Shown: positions 46,241 to 55,568 of the stretch, piece after piece
How positions within the stretch are numbered: position 1 is the first letter of the stretch
Layout of the letters: every line of letters begins with the position of its first letter
DNA from: Marinirhabdus sp963793275
Lineage (GTDB): Bacteria; Bacteroidota; Bacteroidia; Flavobacteriales; Flavobacteriaceae
Direction of reading: 5' to 3'
Length of the DNA stretch: 64,000 bases
NCBI GenBank assembly: GCA_963793275.1
Contig: CAWBZL010000003.1
Coordinates: 372,001-436,000 of the forward strand
Position numbers and translations under genes: made by a program
The notes under the pieces: model-generated
The model's input: the letters and a program-made list of their open reading frames with translations, nothing else
Database searches by the model: none
Told to the model about the DNA's origin: nothing

Positions 46241-46558
46241 TTAAATTTCTAATGACCAGGCTATTAATGAGAAAATTAAGTAAAGATTAGGCGACAAACT
46301 AGTTATAGTCCATAATGTATTTTCTTTCCAATTTGATTGAAAATTAGAAACGATTAATAATGAGTTTATTAATGAAACCATAATTGATAAAACCAGCAAC
46401 GATGTCAGCAATAAATTTAAATTTTCAAAATGGTGTTGAGGATAAAATATATAAAAAAGATCTTCGAGAAATAAACTCAAAAGAAAGACTAAGCATATAA
46501 AAATTGCCATCTTCCGGGTTGAATGTAAATCAGAAAACGTATTCAATAAAGTATTCAT
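46241..46558 (-). CDS. Small membrane protein, unrecognised
   Basis: A 105-residue protein with three predicted membrane helices (about residues 17-36, 49-70 and 83-104). No motif is recognised. Its AT-rich coding sequence differs from its neighbours. Confidence is limited by the lack of any functional signature. Confidence 0.55.
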   Translation of the reverse strand: MNTLLNTFSDLHSTRKMAIFICLVFLLSLFLEDLFYIFYPQHHFENLNLLLTSLLVLSIMVSLINSLLIVSNFQSNWKENTLWTITSLSPNLYLIFSLIAWSLEI

Positions 46559-46613
46559 ATTCTTTATTTTAAAGCACTTAACTTTACGAACCCTCCAACC
46601 ATAAACTCTTCAA

Positions 46614-47903
46614 CTACTTTCGACTATACTTTCCCATATACCGTTTCCACAACTCCGTCTGGTGCGTTTCAAGGGATACTTCGCGACCATCTATAAAAGC
46701 ATTTGTTAAGATATTGGTGCGCATATCCAGCGCATCTCCTTTACTTACAAAGAGTGTGGCGCTTTTGCCAATGGCTAATGTTCCGTAGCTGTCTGCGATA
46801 CCTAAAATTTCAGCAGTATTTCCCGTAATGAGTTGTAGGGCTTTCTCTTTGTCTAAGCCTTGCCCTGCAACGTGCCCTGCATAAAAAGGTAAATTACGTG
46901 TCTGGAAATTGCTCATATCAGCGTTCTGAATTCCAACAAGCAAACCTCCATCTGCAAGTAGTTTGGGGAGTTTGTAAGGCATGTCGTAATCGTCATCTTC
47001 ACGGGAGGGTAACGCGTGTGGTTGTTGTACAAGGACAGGAATGTTATTTTTCTTTAAAAACGGGATTATCTTGTATGCTTCATATCCGCCAACAATAACA
47101 ACACTTTTCACACCATTTTCTTTGGCGGAAGTTACAGCGTCAATCATTTCCTTTTCACCGTCTGCATAGATGTATAGTTTTTTACTTCCGTCAAACAAGC
47201 CTTGCATAGCCAGATAGGATTCGTTTGGTTGTTCTCCGGCTTCTCCAGTGCCGTAAGCTTTGGCATTCAGTATAAAATCTACACCTTCCTGTATTTGCTT
47301 TGCGTATTCTTTGTTTGGTTTGTAGCCTCGTTCTTCACCCAGCCACCATCTGCCTCTTCTAAAACTGTTCGGCCAGTTCATGTGGATGCCATCGTCTACT
47401 TTAACGGCTGCATCTTCCCAATTCCAGGCATCAAACTGTACGATGGAAGAAGTTCCGCTTATGCCACCACCCTGTGGAGCAACCTGACCAATTAATACAC
47501 CATTTGGGCGCATACTTTCAACTACTTTACTTTCTGCATTATAGGCAATTAAACTACGGACATTTGGAATAAATTCTCCTACTTCATCCTGGTCGTCACT
47601 GGCTCTTACGGCATTCACTTCTACCAAACCCAGGGATTTTGCAGGAGCAATGAGGCCCGGATACACGTGTTTTCCCTGTGCATCTATAACGCGTCCCTTT
47701 GTGGGTGTTGTTGCGTTGCCCAATGCTGTAATCTTTCCGTTCTCGAATACCAGAACACTATTTTCAATCACCGTACCATTTCCAATATGCGCTGTGGCAC
47801 CCGTGATGGTAATCGCTTCGGTTTGCTTTTTTCCAGGAGCTTGTTGTGCAAATAAAGAGCTCCCCAAAACCAGCATTGTTAGTATGTTTATGTATTTTTT
47901 CAT
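46614..47903 (-). CDS. Amidohydrolase-like protein lacking the HxH metal motif
   Basis: A 429-residue protein starting at the ATG 47903 (signal peptide MKKYINILTMLVLGSSLFAQ); the frame from 47966 includes a REP-like element and is rejected. The fold follows the amidohydrolase superfamily: an N-terminal beta-sandwich (ITITGATAHIGNGTVIENS), HVYPGLIA, and a closing GKSATLFVSKGDALDM. However, the usual HxH after PGLID is replaced by A88 and S90 (PGLIAPAKS). A normal metal-dependent hydrolase is therefore unlikely, or the activity depends on its partner. The larger amidohydrolase gene lies 80 bases upstream on the same strand. Confidence 0.82.
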   Translation of the reverse strand: MKKYINILTMLVLGSSLFAQQAPGKKQTEAITITGATAHIGNGTVIENSVLVFENGKITALGNATTPTKGRVIDAQGKHVYPGLIAPAKSLGLVEVNAVRASDDQDEVGEFIPNVRSLIAYNAESKVVESMRPNGVLIGQVAPQGGGISGTSSIVQFDAWNWEDAAVKVDDGIHMNWPNSFRRGRWWLGEERGYKPNKEYAKQIQEGVDFILNAKAYGTGEAGEQPNESYLAMQGLFDGSKKLYIYADGEKEMIDAVTSAKENGVKSVVIVGGYEAYKIIPFLKKNNIPVLVQQPHALPSREDDDYDMPYKLPKLLADGGLLVGIQNADMSNFQTRNLPFYAGHVAGQGLDKEKALQLITGNTAEILGIADSYGTLAIGKSATLFVSKGDALDMRTNILTNAFIDGREVSLETHQTELWKRYMGKYSRK

Positions 47904-47963
47904 TGTATAATCTTTAATAGTTATGATGACTCTCAAGGCAGTTTGAAACGACGTATCAAAGCA

Positions 47964-47983
47964 CACTGTGCGGAGTCGAAGTG
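47964..47983. repeat. REP-like intergenic element, copy 3
   Basis: CACTGTGCGGAGTCGAAGTG carries CAC...GTG ends around the gcggagtcgaa core shared with the element at 10387-10410. It lies between the two amidohydrolase-like genes. Confidence 0.5.
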
Positions 47984-50950
47984 TTAGTTGATTGTTTCAC
48001 ATTCAAAATGACGCTTATCTTTTCCTTTAGGTGCGCGTGTTTTACCACCGCCATCTTTTTCATCCAGCATCATTTTTACCAATTTGTTACGTTCAGATTT
48101 TATTCTCTCTTGCGTTTGTTTATCATTTTCTATGTCAAAATAAGTAACCCCTTCAATGATGGTCTTTTCAGCTTTTGCGTATACCGAAAGTGGATGATCA
48201 CTCCATAATACCAAATCGGCATCCTTTCCTTCTTTTATACTTCCCGTGCGGTCGTCCAGATGTAATAATTTTGCAGGATTGATGGTTACCATTTTCCAGG
48301 CTTCTTCCTCGGTCATACCGCCATATTTAACTCCTTTGGCAGCTTCCTGATTGAGCCTTCGGGACATTTCACCATCGTCACTATTAATGGCAACAACAAG
48401 TCCCTGGCTCACCATAATGGCCGCGTTGTAAGGGATTGCGTCATTTACTTCAAATTTATAAGCCCACCAATCGCTAAAAGTAGAGGCGCCAACACCGTGT
48501 TCTTTCATCTTATCGGCCACTTTATAGCCTTCCAGAATGTGTGTAAACGTGTTAATTTTGAAGTTGAAACGTTCCGCAACTTTCATAAGCATATTGATCT
48601 CGCTTTGTACGTAACTATGACAGCTTATAAAACGTTCCCCATTTAAAATTTCGGCTAAAACCTCCATCTCTTCATCGTAACGAACATTCTGGCCGGCTTT
48701 TTTCTTACTATCGTATTCTTTTGCACGGTTAAAATAGTTTACATAAACCTGCTCTACACCCATACGCGTTTGTGGAAAACGACTCGTGTTATTGTCGCCC
48801 CAGTTACTTTGCTTTACATTTTCACCCAAGGCAAACTTTATGAACTTAGGACTATTTTCGTAAATTAACCCATCAGCATTTTCGCCCCATTTCAGTTTTA
48901 AAATAGCAGAGCGCCCACCAATGGGGTTAGCGCTTCCGTGCAAAATCTGAATAGAGGTTACCCCACCTGCCAGATTTCGGTAAATATTGATGTCTTCAGG
49001 ATCAACCACATCTTCAATCGTTACTTCGGCAGAAGAGTTGTGACCGGCTTCGTTAATAGAAAGTGCTGCAATATGTGAATGCTCATCAATAACACCAGCC
49101 GTAAGGTGTTTTCCGGTCGCATCAATTACTGTAGCGCCGCTTTTGCTTAGGTTTTTACCAACAGCTACTATTTTACCATCTTTAACCAGAACGTCTGTAT
49201 TTGTAAGTATTCCGGCCTCTTCACTGGTCCATACCGTAGCATTTTTAAACAACATATTTTGTTGTTTCGGTTTTGTAACATACCCGTAACCAACATTAGG
49301 ATACGTAAGTGGAACGGTTTCTTTTTTTTCTGAATCGTCCTTATCTTTATCTTTTGTATCTTCCTTAGAATCTGGCTGTCTTGTTGCCGTGTATTCGGTT
49401 TCAACACCTGACGGAAGTAATAATTTTCCCGAAAAATTTTGTTCTCCTTTTGGAATAATACCGGTTGTTCTAAATACCTCCCGTGTTGTTTCATCGGTAA
49501 AACTTAAGCTCACCCAATTTTCACTATACTCCACTGTTGAAGGGTATTTAACATCTCCCACCGAAACTTCCGAATTTAATTTTGAAACTTCACCGGTTAG
49601 TTTTACATCATAGGTTTTTCCGCCTGCTGAAATTTTATAATTTCCACGAATGTCCTGCTGATCTTTGGTATTGATCACATTTTTCTGTCCCTGAACCCAA
49701 TTTTCGTACAATGTTGTTTCTTTATCGAACACAGGTCCGGAGGTGATTAAGAAATTTGCGTAGCGACCTGTTTCCAAACTCCCGATTTTATCCGATGCAT
49801 TTAAAAAAGCAGCCGGAGTGGTGGTAAGTGCTTCCAACGCTTTTGTTTCGTCGTATCCATAGGTAAAGGCCTTCATTAAATTACCACTAAATTCTGAAGG
49901 AGACTTGAGCTCAAAGGTTGTGAGTGAAAACTGAACTCCATTGTCTGCCAGCCATTTTGGGTTCATAGGCGCTTGGTTCCACTCGCGCATATCTGCAAGA
50001 CTTATATATTTTTCAGCATACGGATTACTTACATCGTACGCAGCCGGGAAATTGATAGGGATGATATAACGGGCGTTCGTTGCTTTAATTTCGTCAATCA
50101 TTTCATATTCATCGCCACCTCCTACCAGTACGTAGTTAACATTGGCTGCTTTTCCAATTTTGTGGGCACGTAAATTATTGTCCTTGCTCCCAGCCTCAAA
50201 GAAGGAAACCATTGCTTTATTTGCATTGAGGGCTTCTAATGAGCGGTCTTTTGTAGCACTGTTCCCGTTAGCATACCAGGCGGCATCGCTATACATCTGG
50301 CGTAACAATGCCATAGCACCCATCAAAGAAGTAGGGTAGGACTGACGACTTGCAACACTCTTTTCAAAACTAAAAAACTGTCCGCTTTGGTCGTTAATAA
50401 TTCTAGTCCCGGCACCTTCATCGTCGTTTAAAGCGACTAAAACTCCAGTCCCACGAGCTATACCGTCCATAATATGTGTATTAAGCACGCCAAAACCAGC
50501 TTTTCTGAAATCGTCCGCTTTTTTACTATCATATTCAAATTTTGAAATAGCTTCGTTCTCCGGCATAATATGATCGTTCCAGTAAAAACCATCACGGGAA
50601 GCTTCGTATTGCGCAGATCTTCCTCTCCCTTCAGCACGTTTTGGTTTTTCCACGCCAAAATCGGTGTAGGCATCAATAAACGAAGGATATATGTATTTTC
50701 CTTGTAAGTCTATGGCAATGGTGTTTTTTGGGATATTCACATTTTTACCAGAAGCCACTACCTTTCCATTCTGAATAAGAAGCGTCCCATTTTTAACCAC
50801 ATTAGAAGGTGTTATATATAAGGTAGCATTTGTAAAGGCAGTATAATTGTTGTTTTGCTCTTTGAGTTCGTCGTTTTTGGGAAAATATTCCTGAGCAGAC
50901 AAAATAGAAATACTGAATAAGCACAGTATCCAGAGGAGTTTATTTTTCAT
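47984..50950 (-). CDS. Tandem-domain amidohydrolase, first domain degenerate
   Basis: A 988-residue secreted protein (signal peptide ending ILSAQ) with two amidohydrolase-like halves. In the first half the HxH motif after PSFID is replaced by Y95 and D97 (IDAYTDFG). The second half keeps HxH at H624 and H626 (GVIDEHSHIA) and the downstream GSIKEGKDADLVLWSDHPL of the family. Between them lies a Lys/Asp-rich linker (EDTKDKDKDDSEKKE). The second half could be a metallo-dependent hydrolase of peptides or cyclic amides; the substrate is unknown. It is the upstream partner of the 429-aa protein and probably acts in the periplasm. Confidence 0.87.
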   Translation of the reverse strand: MKNKLLWILCLFSISILSAQEYFPKNDELKEQNNNYTAFTNATLYITPSNVVKNGTLLIQNGKVVASGKNVNIPKNTIAIDLQGKYIYPSFIDAYTDFGVEKPKRAEGRGRSAQYEASRDGFYWNDHIMPENEAISKFEYDSKKADDFRKAGFGVLNTHIMDGIARGTGVLVALNDDEGAGTRIINDQSGQFFSFEKSVASRQSYPTSLMGAMALLRQMYSDAAWYANGNSATKDRSLEALNANKAMVSFFEAGSKDNNLRAHKIGKAANVNYVLVGGGDEYEMIDEIKATNARYIIPINFPAAYDVSNPYAEKYISLADMREWNQAPMNPKWLADNGVQFSLTTFELKSPSEFSGNLMKAFTYGYDETKALEALTTTPAAFLNASDKIGSLETGRYANFLITSGPVFDKETTLYENWVQGQKNVINTKDQQDIRGNYKISAGGKTYDVKLTGEVSKLNSEVSVGDVKYPSTVEYSENWVSLSFTDETTREVFRTTGIIPKGEQNFSGKLLLPSGVETEYTATRQPDSKEDTKDKDKDDSEKKETVPLTYPNVGYGYVTKPKQQNMLFKNATVWTSEEAGILTNTDVLVKDGKIVAVGKNLSKSGATVIDATGKHLTAGVIDEHSHIAALSINEAGHNSSAEVTIEDVVDPEDINIYRNLAGGVTSIQILHGSANPIGGRSAILKLKWGENADGLIYENSPKFIKFALGENVKQSNWGDNNTSRFPQTRMGVEQVYVNYFNRAKEYDSKKKAGQNVRYDEEMEVLAEILNGERFISCHSYVQSEINMLMKVAERFNFKINTFTHILEGYKVADKMKEHGVGASTFSDWWAYKFEVNDAIPYNAAIMVSQGLVVAINSDDGEMSRRLNQEAAKGVKYGGMTEEEAWKMVTINPAKLLHLDDRTGSIKEGKDADLVLWSDHPLSVYAKAEKTIIEGVTYFDIENDKQTQERIKSERNKLVKMMLDEKDGGGKTRAPKGKDKRHFECETIN

Positions 50951-51295
50951 AGTTTTTTGATTGAAATTATTGTTCTGTGAAGATACTAAGCTCGTTTGTT
51001 ATTTGAAAATGCTGGGTAGTTTTTAACAGCAGAATTTTTTGGTAGTTGAGTTAGTTGGTAGTTGTTAGGCTGCAGTGGGGAGGTCGTAGGACGTTACTTC
51101 GTAACTTATGGTAAACGGGCCGCTGTTGCCTGCATTTTTATAGTTCGACAATCAAAAATCAACAATCCCCAGTCCACAATCGTTAAGCAATCTACCTCCG
51201 TGCGCCTTAGCTACTAAACGAGTTTTCGCATAGGTTTTTCCCGATTTCCGATTTCGTTTTTCTACTTTTAAAATTTGCCATTCATACCTTTTGCA
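50951..51295. other. 345-base intergenic region with degenerate repeat-like sequence
   Basis: No gene seen. It holds tracts such as ggtagttgagttagttggta, a short palindrome gttacttcgtaac (about 51094-51106) and an acgggccgct stretch that resembles acgggctgct in the gap after yidC (12340-12350). It also has caatcaaaaatcaacaatcc (51150-51169) of low complexity. No promoter or terminator is clear. Confidence 0.4.
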
Positions 51296-52387
51296 TTAAA
51301 ACGGTTTATCCTCAAAATAATTAACCACAAGCGCTACCATATAACTATAGCTCATTATACCTTCAGACTGGTTGTTGGCTTTTAGAAATTGATCCCAAAA
51401 AGCTTTGGAAATGGTTTCGAACGGATTTTCATAGCTTGCCCAGAATTCACGCATTTCACGATAACTTTCCAGAATTCCAAAATTGATGGTAGGAAGCAAT
51501 GCTTCGTACTGCTCAAAATCTCTACGGGCTAATTCATTTATGCAATAGCGAAGGGCGAAAATATAGCCGGAATATTTTATATAGGTATTGTCGTTAGTAA
51601 GGGTTGCCATAGTGGCAATAAAATTGGCTTCATTTTCTGCAGCATATCCAATTTGGTGGGCTTGTTCGTGGCAACTCACCACGGGAAATTTGTATGTTTT
51701 TATCAGGTTGTTTACCTGGGCCTCACCGGAAAACGGATTGTAATACCCGCTATACCCCATATAGGTTAAACCCAGACTCCAACCACTTTTTTTGATGCTT
51801 TTTGGATGGTAAGCCAGTTGCGGAAATTCGGTTTCCAGATTTTTATACCCGTTATCGCTCATTGTAAAGATCTCTTCTTGCGAGTAAGGTAGGTCTATTT
51901 TTACACTATCTGCGTAGCCAAGTTCGCGGTGTAGCTCGTTGGATTTTGTAATAAGGCGTTTGGTTGTAGCAATAAGCTGCTCGGTAGTATAGTCTTTTTC
52001 CAGTCCTAATGTTTTGTTTAAGGGCATTCTGTAATAATTGAAACCCCATAAAAGGTTAAAAACAAAATAGACAAGAGATACCGTCGCCATAATATCTAAG
52101 AGGAATTTCAACGGTTCAGAACGAAGTAGTTTTATATTCACAATAAGCCACCTTAACGCTAAAATTCCAATTAAAATGTAGAAAATATCACCTATAGAAA
52201 AAGGGATCCATCCAAAAAGAAATCGGTTTATTTTTGATAGTAAAGGAAACAATCCCCGGCTGTAGTAGCTTTCTACGAATTCTGGGAAATAACGTAGCAG
52301 TTTCAGTCCATAAAACTGAACAGGCAAAAGAATTGCCAGAATTACTTTAGTACGATTAGTTCTTAAAAATTTTGAAATGTTACTCAA
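51296..52387 (-). CDS. DUF3810 membrane protein with HExxH zincin motif
   Basis: A 363-residue protein with three N-terminal membrane helices (about 15-32, 57-80 and 97-118) and a soluble domain with HEQAH at residues 240-244 and nearby glutamates (E251/E253 in AAENEANF) as possible third ligands. GLTYMGYSGYYNPFSGEAQVN precedes the motif. The DUF3810 family is a putative membrane-bound zinc peptidase with no known substrate. It starts eight bases inside the 3' end of the serine hydrolase gene, so the two are likely coupled. Confidence 0.87.
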   Translation of the reverse strand: MSNISKFLRTNRTKVILAILLPVQFYGLKLLRYFPEFVESYYSRGLFPLLSKINRFLFGWIPFSIGDIFYILIGILALRWLIVNIKLLRSEPLKFLLDIMATVSLVYFVFNLLWGFNYYRMPLNKTLGLEKDYTTEQLIATTKRLITKSNELHRELGYADSVKIDLPYSQEEIFTMSDNGYKNLETEFPQLAYHPKSIKKSGWSLGLTYMGYSGYYNPFSGEAQVNNLIKTYKFPVVSCHEQAHQIGYAAENEANFIATMATLTNDNTYIKYSGYIFALRYCINELARRDFEQYEALLPTINFGILESYREMREFWASYENPFETISKAFWDQFLKANNQSEGIMSYSYMVALVVNYFEDKPF

Positions 52388-53888
52388 GGATTATTTTTTT
52401 AATAAATATTTGCTGCGCTGCTGAAATTTTAAGAAAATATACCCCGGCAGTGAAAGGTGAAACATCCAGTATTGTATTGCCTTCAGTTGAAGCCGAGCTT
52501 GTAAGTTGTTTTCCATCTATTGATAAAAGTTCCCAATTGAAATTTGGTACGCCCAAGTTCGTGATCTGAATAAAATCGTTTGCAGGGTTTGGACTTACGG
52601 TAAGTAGTTCCGAAGAAAATTCGGTTACAGAGAGTTCCGTTTCAAAATAGTTACAAAGAACAGCAAAGATCCGTTCTTCGATAGTATAAAAGGAAGTTGA
52701 GGATCCGATCTGGTAGCCGTTTTGGCTTCCATTGATTAACAGGGTAAATGATATATCATTATCTTCACTAAAAAATGCATCGCTTACCAGTCCATAGGCT
52801 TCTCCAGGATGCCCAATAAAGGTTCCAAAATTAAGATTTTCACAAACAGCGTCACCAGAATTTACGTTGGCGTGGTGTAAGCCCAGTCCCCAGCGATTAA
52901 ACAATCCAGAATACGTATCACCATTGTTGCCGTTGTAATCCCAGGTTATTGCTTTCATTTCCTCAAGTATGCCAGCGCTTATAGCCAGTGTTCCATTATT
53001 TCCCTCGTCTTTCAAAAATTTAAGGAAGACTGAAACATCTTCAGCCGTGCAACGCAATCCGCCTTGCGGGGCAAAATACAATCCGTTTGTTCCATTTGTA
53101 TATCCTGATAAATCCGGTGGTGGAGGCATGATGCCTTCAAAATTATCCTGTTGTGGTTGCCAGGCGCCGTTTTGATAGCGATATAAGGCGGAAAGATCAT
53201 TAATATCGTCCAGGTCCTGAATATTGAAACTTCCTTGAATACCCAAAGGTTCTAAAATTTCAGTTTTCATAAAAATATCGAATCGCTCGTTACTGGCAGC
53301 TTCAATAATAGTTCCCAGAAGTCCAAAATTAAGATTACTGTAAGCGAAATAGCTTCCTGGAGTTTCGGTACGCCACATATTCGGGGTATAAAAATTTCCG
53401 CCCGAAACTATAAGTTCGCTCAGATTAGGTATTGGAGATTGGCTGAATGTAGCATTTTGAAAAGGCACATAACCACTTCCGTCCTGTAAGCTGCTTTGGT
53501 GAGACAATATCATTCTTAAGGTAATTGGCGTGTCCGGAAAGTTGGGGTTACGAACCTGATAGTTCAGATAGTTCGAAATATCCTCGTCCAGATCTACTAC
53601 ACCATCATTGTATAGTTTCATAATGCCCAGGGCAGTAAAAGCTTTCGATATAGAAGCGATACGAAACTGAGTTTCTGTTGTTACCGGTAAATTTCTGTTA
53701 ACATCCCGAAGTCCAAAGGAATAGTTTTGTGAAGTTCCGTTCACAGAAACCTGTATAGCCATCCCAAGCAATTGCTCCTCATTAAAAATAGTTTGTAAGT
53801 CGGCTTCAATATTTTGTGCGTTGTGTTTTGTCGCTATTAGTACTACTATTATTATTAGGAAAGATTTAACGAATTTTATGGATAACAT
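52380..53888 (-). CDS. Secreted serine hydrolase (beta-lactamase family) with T9SS sorting domain
   Basis: A 502-residue protein with an N-terminal signal (FLIIIVVLIATKHNAQ) and class C beta-lactamase/esterase fold. The active-site SxxK is S79-I-S-K82 (ASISKAF) and the second motif is YSN in YFAYSNLNFG. The C-terminal ~80 residues form a T9SS type A sorting domain (TVSPNPANDF ... AGVYFLKISAAQQ ... KKIILE), so it is exported to the surface or medium. It probably hydrolyses an ester or peptide bond. I start it at the ATG 53888, not the TTG at 53897. It is transcribed divergently from pepD. Confidence 0.9.
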   Translation of the reverse strand: MLSIKFVKSFLIIIVVLIATKHNAQNIEADLQTIFNEEQLLGMAIQVSVNGTSQNYSFGLRDVNRNLPVTTETQFRIASISKAFTALGIMKLYNDGVVDLDEDISNYLNYQVRNPNFPDTPITLRMILSHQSSLQDGSGYVPFQNATFSQSPIPNLSELIVSGGNFYTPNMWRTETPGSYFAYSNLNFGLLGTIIEAASNERFDIFMKTEILEPLGIQGSFNIQDLDDINDLSALYRYQNGAWQPQQDNFEGIMPPPPDLSGYTNGTNGLYFAPQGGLRCTAEDVSVFLKFLKDEGNNGTLAISAGILEEMKAITWDYNGNNGDTYSGLFNRWGLGLHHANVNSGDAVCENLNFGTFIGHPGEAYGLVSDAFFSEDNDISFTLLINGSQNGYQIGSSTSFYTIEERIFAVLCNYFETELSVTEFSSELLTVSPNPANDFIQITNLGVPNFNWELLSIDGKQLTSSASTEGNTILDVSPFTAGVYFLKISAAQQIFIKKIILE

Positions 53889-53924
53889 AGGTTTCAATTG
53901 GACTTTAAAAATAGTAAAACCTTG

Positions 53925-53932
53925 TAACTTTG
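53925..53932 (+). promoter_or_regulatory. -7 promoter box of pepD (TAACTTTG)
   Basis: TAACTTTG fits TAnnTTTG and precedes the ATG at 53963 by 30 bases. It covers the upstream alternative start at 53930, which argues against that start. Confidence 0.55.
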
Positions 53933-53962
53933 TTTGCTAATCTTCTATTTAAAAATAACACT

Positions 53963-55426
53963 ATGAACGAAGCTATAAGAAAACTTGAACCCAGAGCAGT
54001 CTGGAACAAATTTGCCGACTTAAATGCCGTACCCCGTCCTTCGAAAAAGGAGGAACGTGTGATTGCTTTTATGAAAGACTTTGGGAAGAACTTAGGTTTC
54101 GAAACTAGTGTAGATGAGGTTGGTAATGTGATTATTCGAAAACCTGCTACAAAAGGAATGGAAGATCGCACACCTATCGTTATGCAAAGTCATTTAGATA
54201 TGGTGCATCAAAAGAATAACGATACCGATTTCGATTTTGATACGCAGGGAATCGAAATGCACGTAGATGGAGATTGGGTCCGTGCCAAAGGTACTACGCT
54301 GGGAGCAGACAATGGCCTGGGTGTAGCCACGATCATGGCAATTTTGGAAAGCGACGATATTCCACATCCTGCCTTGGAAGCACTTTTTACCATTGACGAA
54401 GAGACCGGAATGACCGGCGCTATGGGGCTTAAGGAAGGTGTTTTAAAGGGAGATATTTTATTAAATCTGGATACCGAAGAAGATGACGAAATTGGCGTTG
54501 GTTGCGCAGGTGGTGTAGATGTTACCGCTACAAAACATTACAAGCAGGAAGAAGCACCAGAGAACGCTATTACCTATACTTTAACCGTAAAAGGATTGCA
54601 AGGCGGCCATAGCGGGATGGATATTATTAAAGGTCTGGGAAATGCCAATAAAATGATGAATCGCGTTCTTAATTCCTGCCAGGATGTGTTACATATTGCC
54701 GAATTGAAAGGCGGCAGTCTAAGAAATGCAATTCCACGTGAAAGTGTGGCAACTGTCGTTGTTGAAAATTTGAATGACAATGCTTTTCAGTCAGAATTTA
54801 CTCGCATTGCCAGCAACATTAAGGAAGAATATCTCTTATTGGAGAATGACCTGGAGATTATATTTGAGAAATCATCACAACTTGCCAGTAAAGTAATGGC
54901 AAAAGCAGATCAATTAACTTTTATACATTCTATAAATGCTGCTCATAATGGTGTATACAGGATGAGTCCGGCGATTGAAAATTTAGTGGAGACGTCAAAT
55001 AATATAGCCAAAGTTTCCGTTGAGGATGGAAGTATTAAAATAGAATGTTTAACACGCTCTTCGGTAAATTCGTCAAAATTTGACCTGGCAAACACCTTAG
55101 AATCTGTTTTTAAGCTCGCTGGTTATAATGTTAAATTTTCAGGAGAATATCCAGGCTGGGCGCCTAATATGGATAGTCCGGTATTAAAAGTGCTGGATGC
55201 TGTATATGAAAAACTATACGGCGAAAAAGCCCTTGTAGCTGCGTGCCACGCCGGATTGGAATGTGGCATCTTAGGGCAAAACTATCCAGAGATGGATATG
55301 ATCTCTTTTGGGCCTACTATTAAGGGAGCCCATTCGCCAGATGAGCGTGCCAGTATTAGTTCTACACAGAAGTTCTGGAGATTTGTAAAAGAGATTTTGA
55401 AGGAGATTCCGAAGAAAGAGGATTAG
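53963..55426 (+). CDS. pepD: Cytosol non-specific dipeptidase (aminoacyl-histidine dipeptidase, M20)
   Basis: A 487-residue M20 zinc peptidase that hydrolyses dipeptides including carnosine-type Xaa-His. Metal and catalytic motifs are VMQSHLDMVHQ, GADNGLGVA, DEETGMTGA and DTEEDDEIGVGCAGG, as in PepD. The C-terminal part has GLECGIL and ISFGPTIKGAHSPDERAS. The ATG at 53963 is chosen. It follows a -7 box and is not in an operon with sucC, which has its own promoter. Confidence 0.96.
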   Translation: MNEAIRKLEPRAVWNKFADLNAVPRPSKKEERVIAFMKDFGKNLGFETSVDEVGNVIIRKPATKGMEDRTPIVMQSHLDMVHQKNNDTDFDFDTQGIEMHVDGDWVRAKGTTLGADNGLGVATIMAILESDDIPHPALEALFTIDEETGMTGAMGLKEGVLKGDILLNLDTEEDDEIGVGCAGGVDVTATKHYKQEEAPENAITYTLTVKGLQGGHSGMDIIKGLGNANKMMNRVLNSCQDVLHIAELKGGSLRNAIPRESVATVVVENLNDNAFQSEFTRIASNIKEEYLLLENDLEIIFEKSSQLASKVMAKADQLTFIHSINAAHNGVYRMSPAIENLVETSNNIAKVSVEDGSIKIECLTRSSVNSSKFDLANTLESVFKLAGYNVKFSGEYPGWAPNMDSPVLKVLDAVYEKLYGEKALVAACHAGLECGILGQNYPEMDMISFGPTIKGAHSPDERASISSTQKFWRFVKEILKEIPKKED

Positions 55427-55509
55427 TTCCCTTTTGAATTAATTAATGGGTTTATTAGTGAGTTGATCTTTCAATCCAACATATCTTTCAGTTTTTAAAT
55501 AAAATGAAC

Positions 55510-55539
55510 TTGAAAACCGCGATACAATTTGTATTTTTG
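55510..55539 (+). promoter_or_regulatory. Promoter of sucC (TTG-N19-TATTTTTG)
   Basis: TTG at 55510-55512 and TATTTTTG at 55532-55539 are separated by exactly 19 bases. This is the best match in the window to the flavobacterial consensus and lies 29 bases before the ATG at 55569. Confidence 0.85.
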
Positions 55540-55568
55540 TCGCGCTTAAAAAACAGAAACATCCTATT

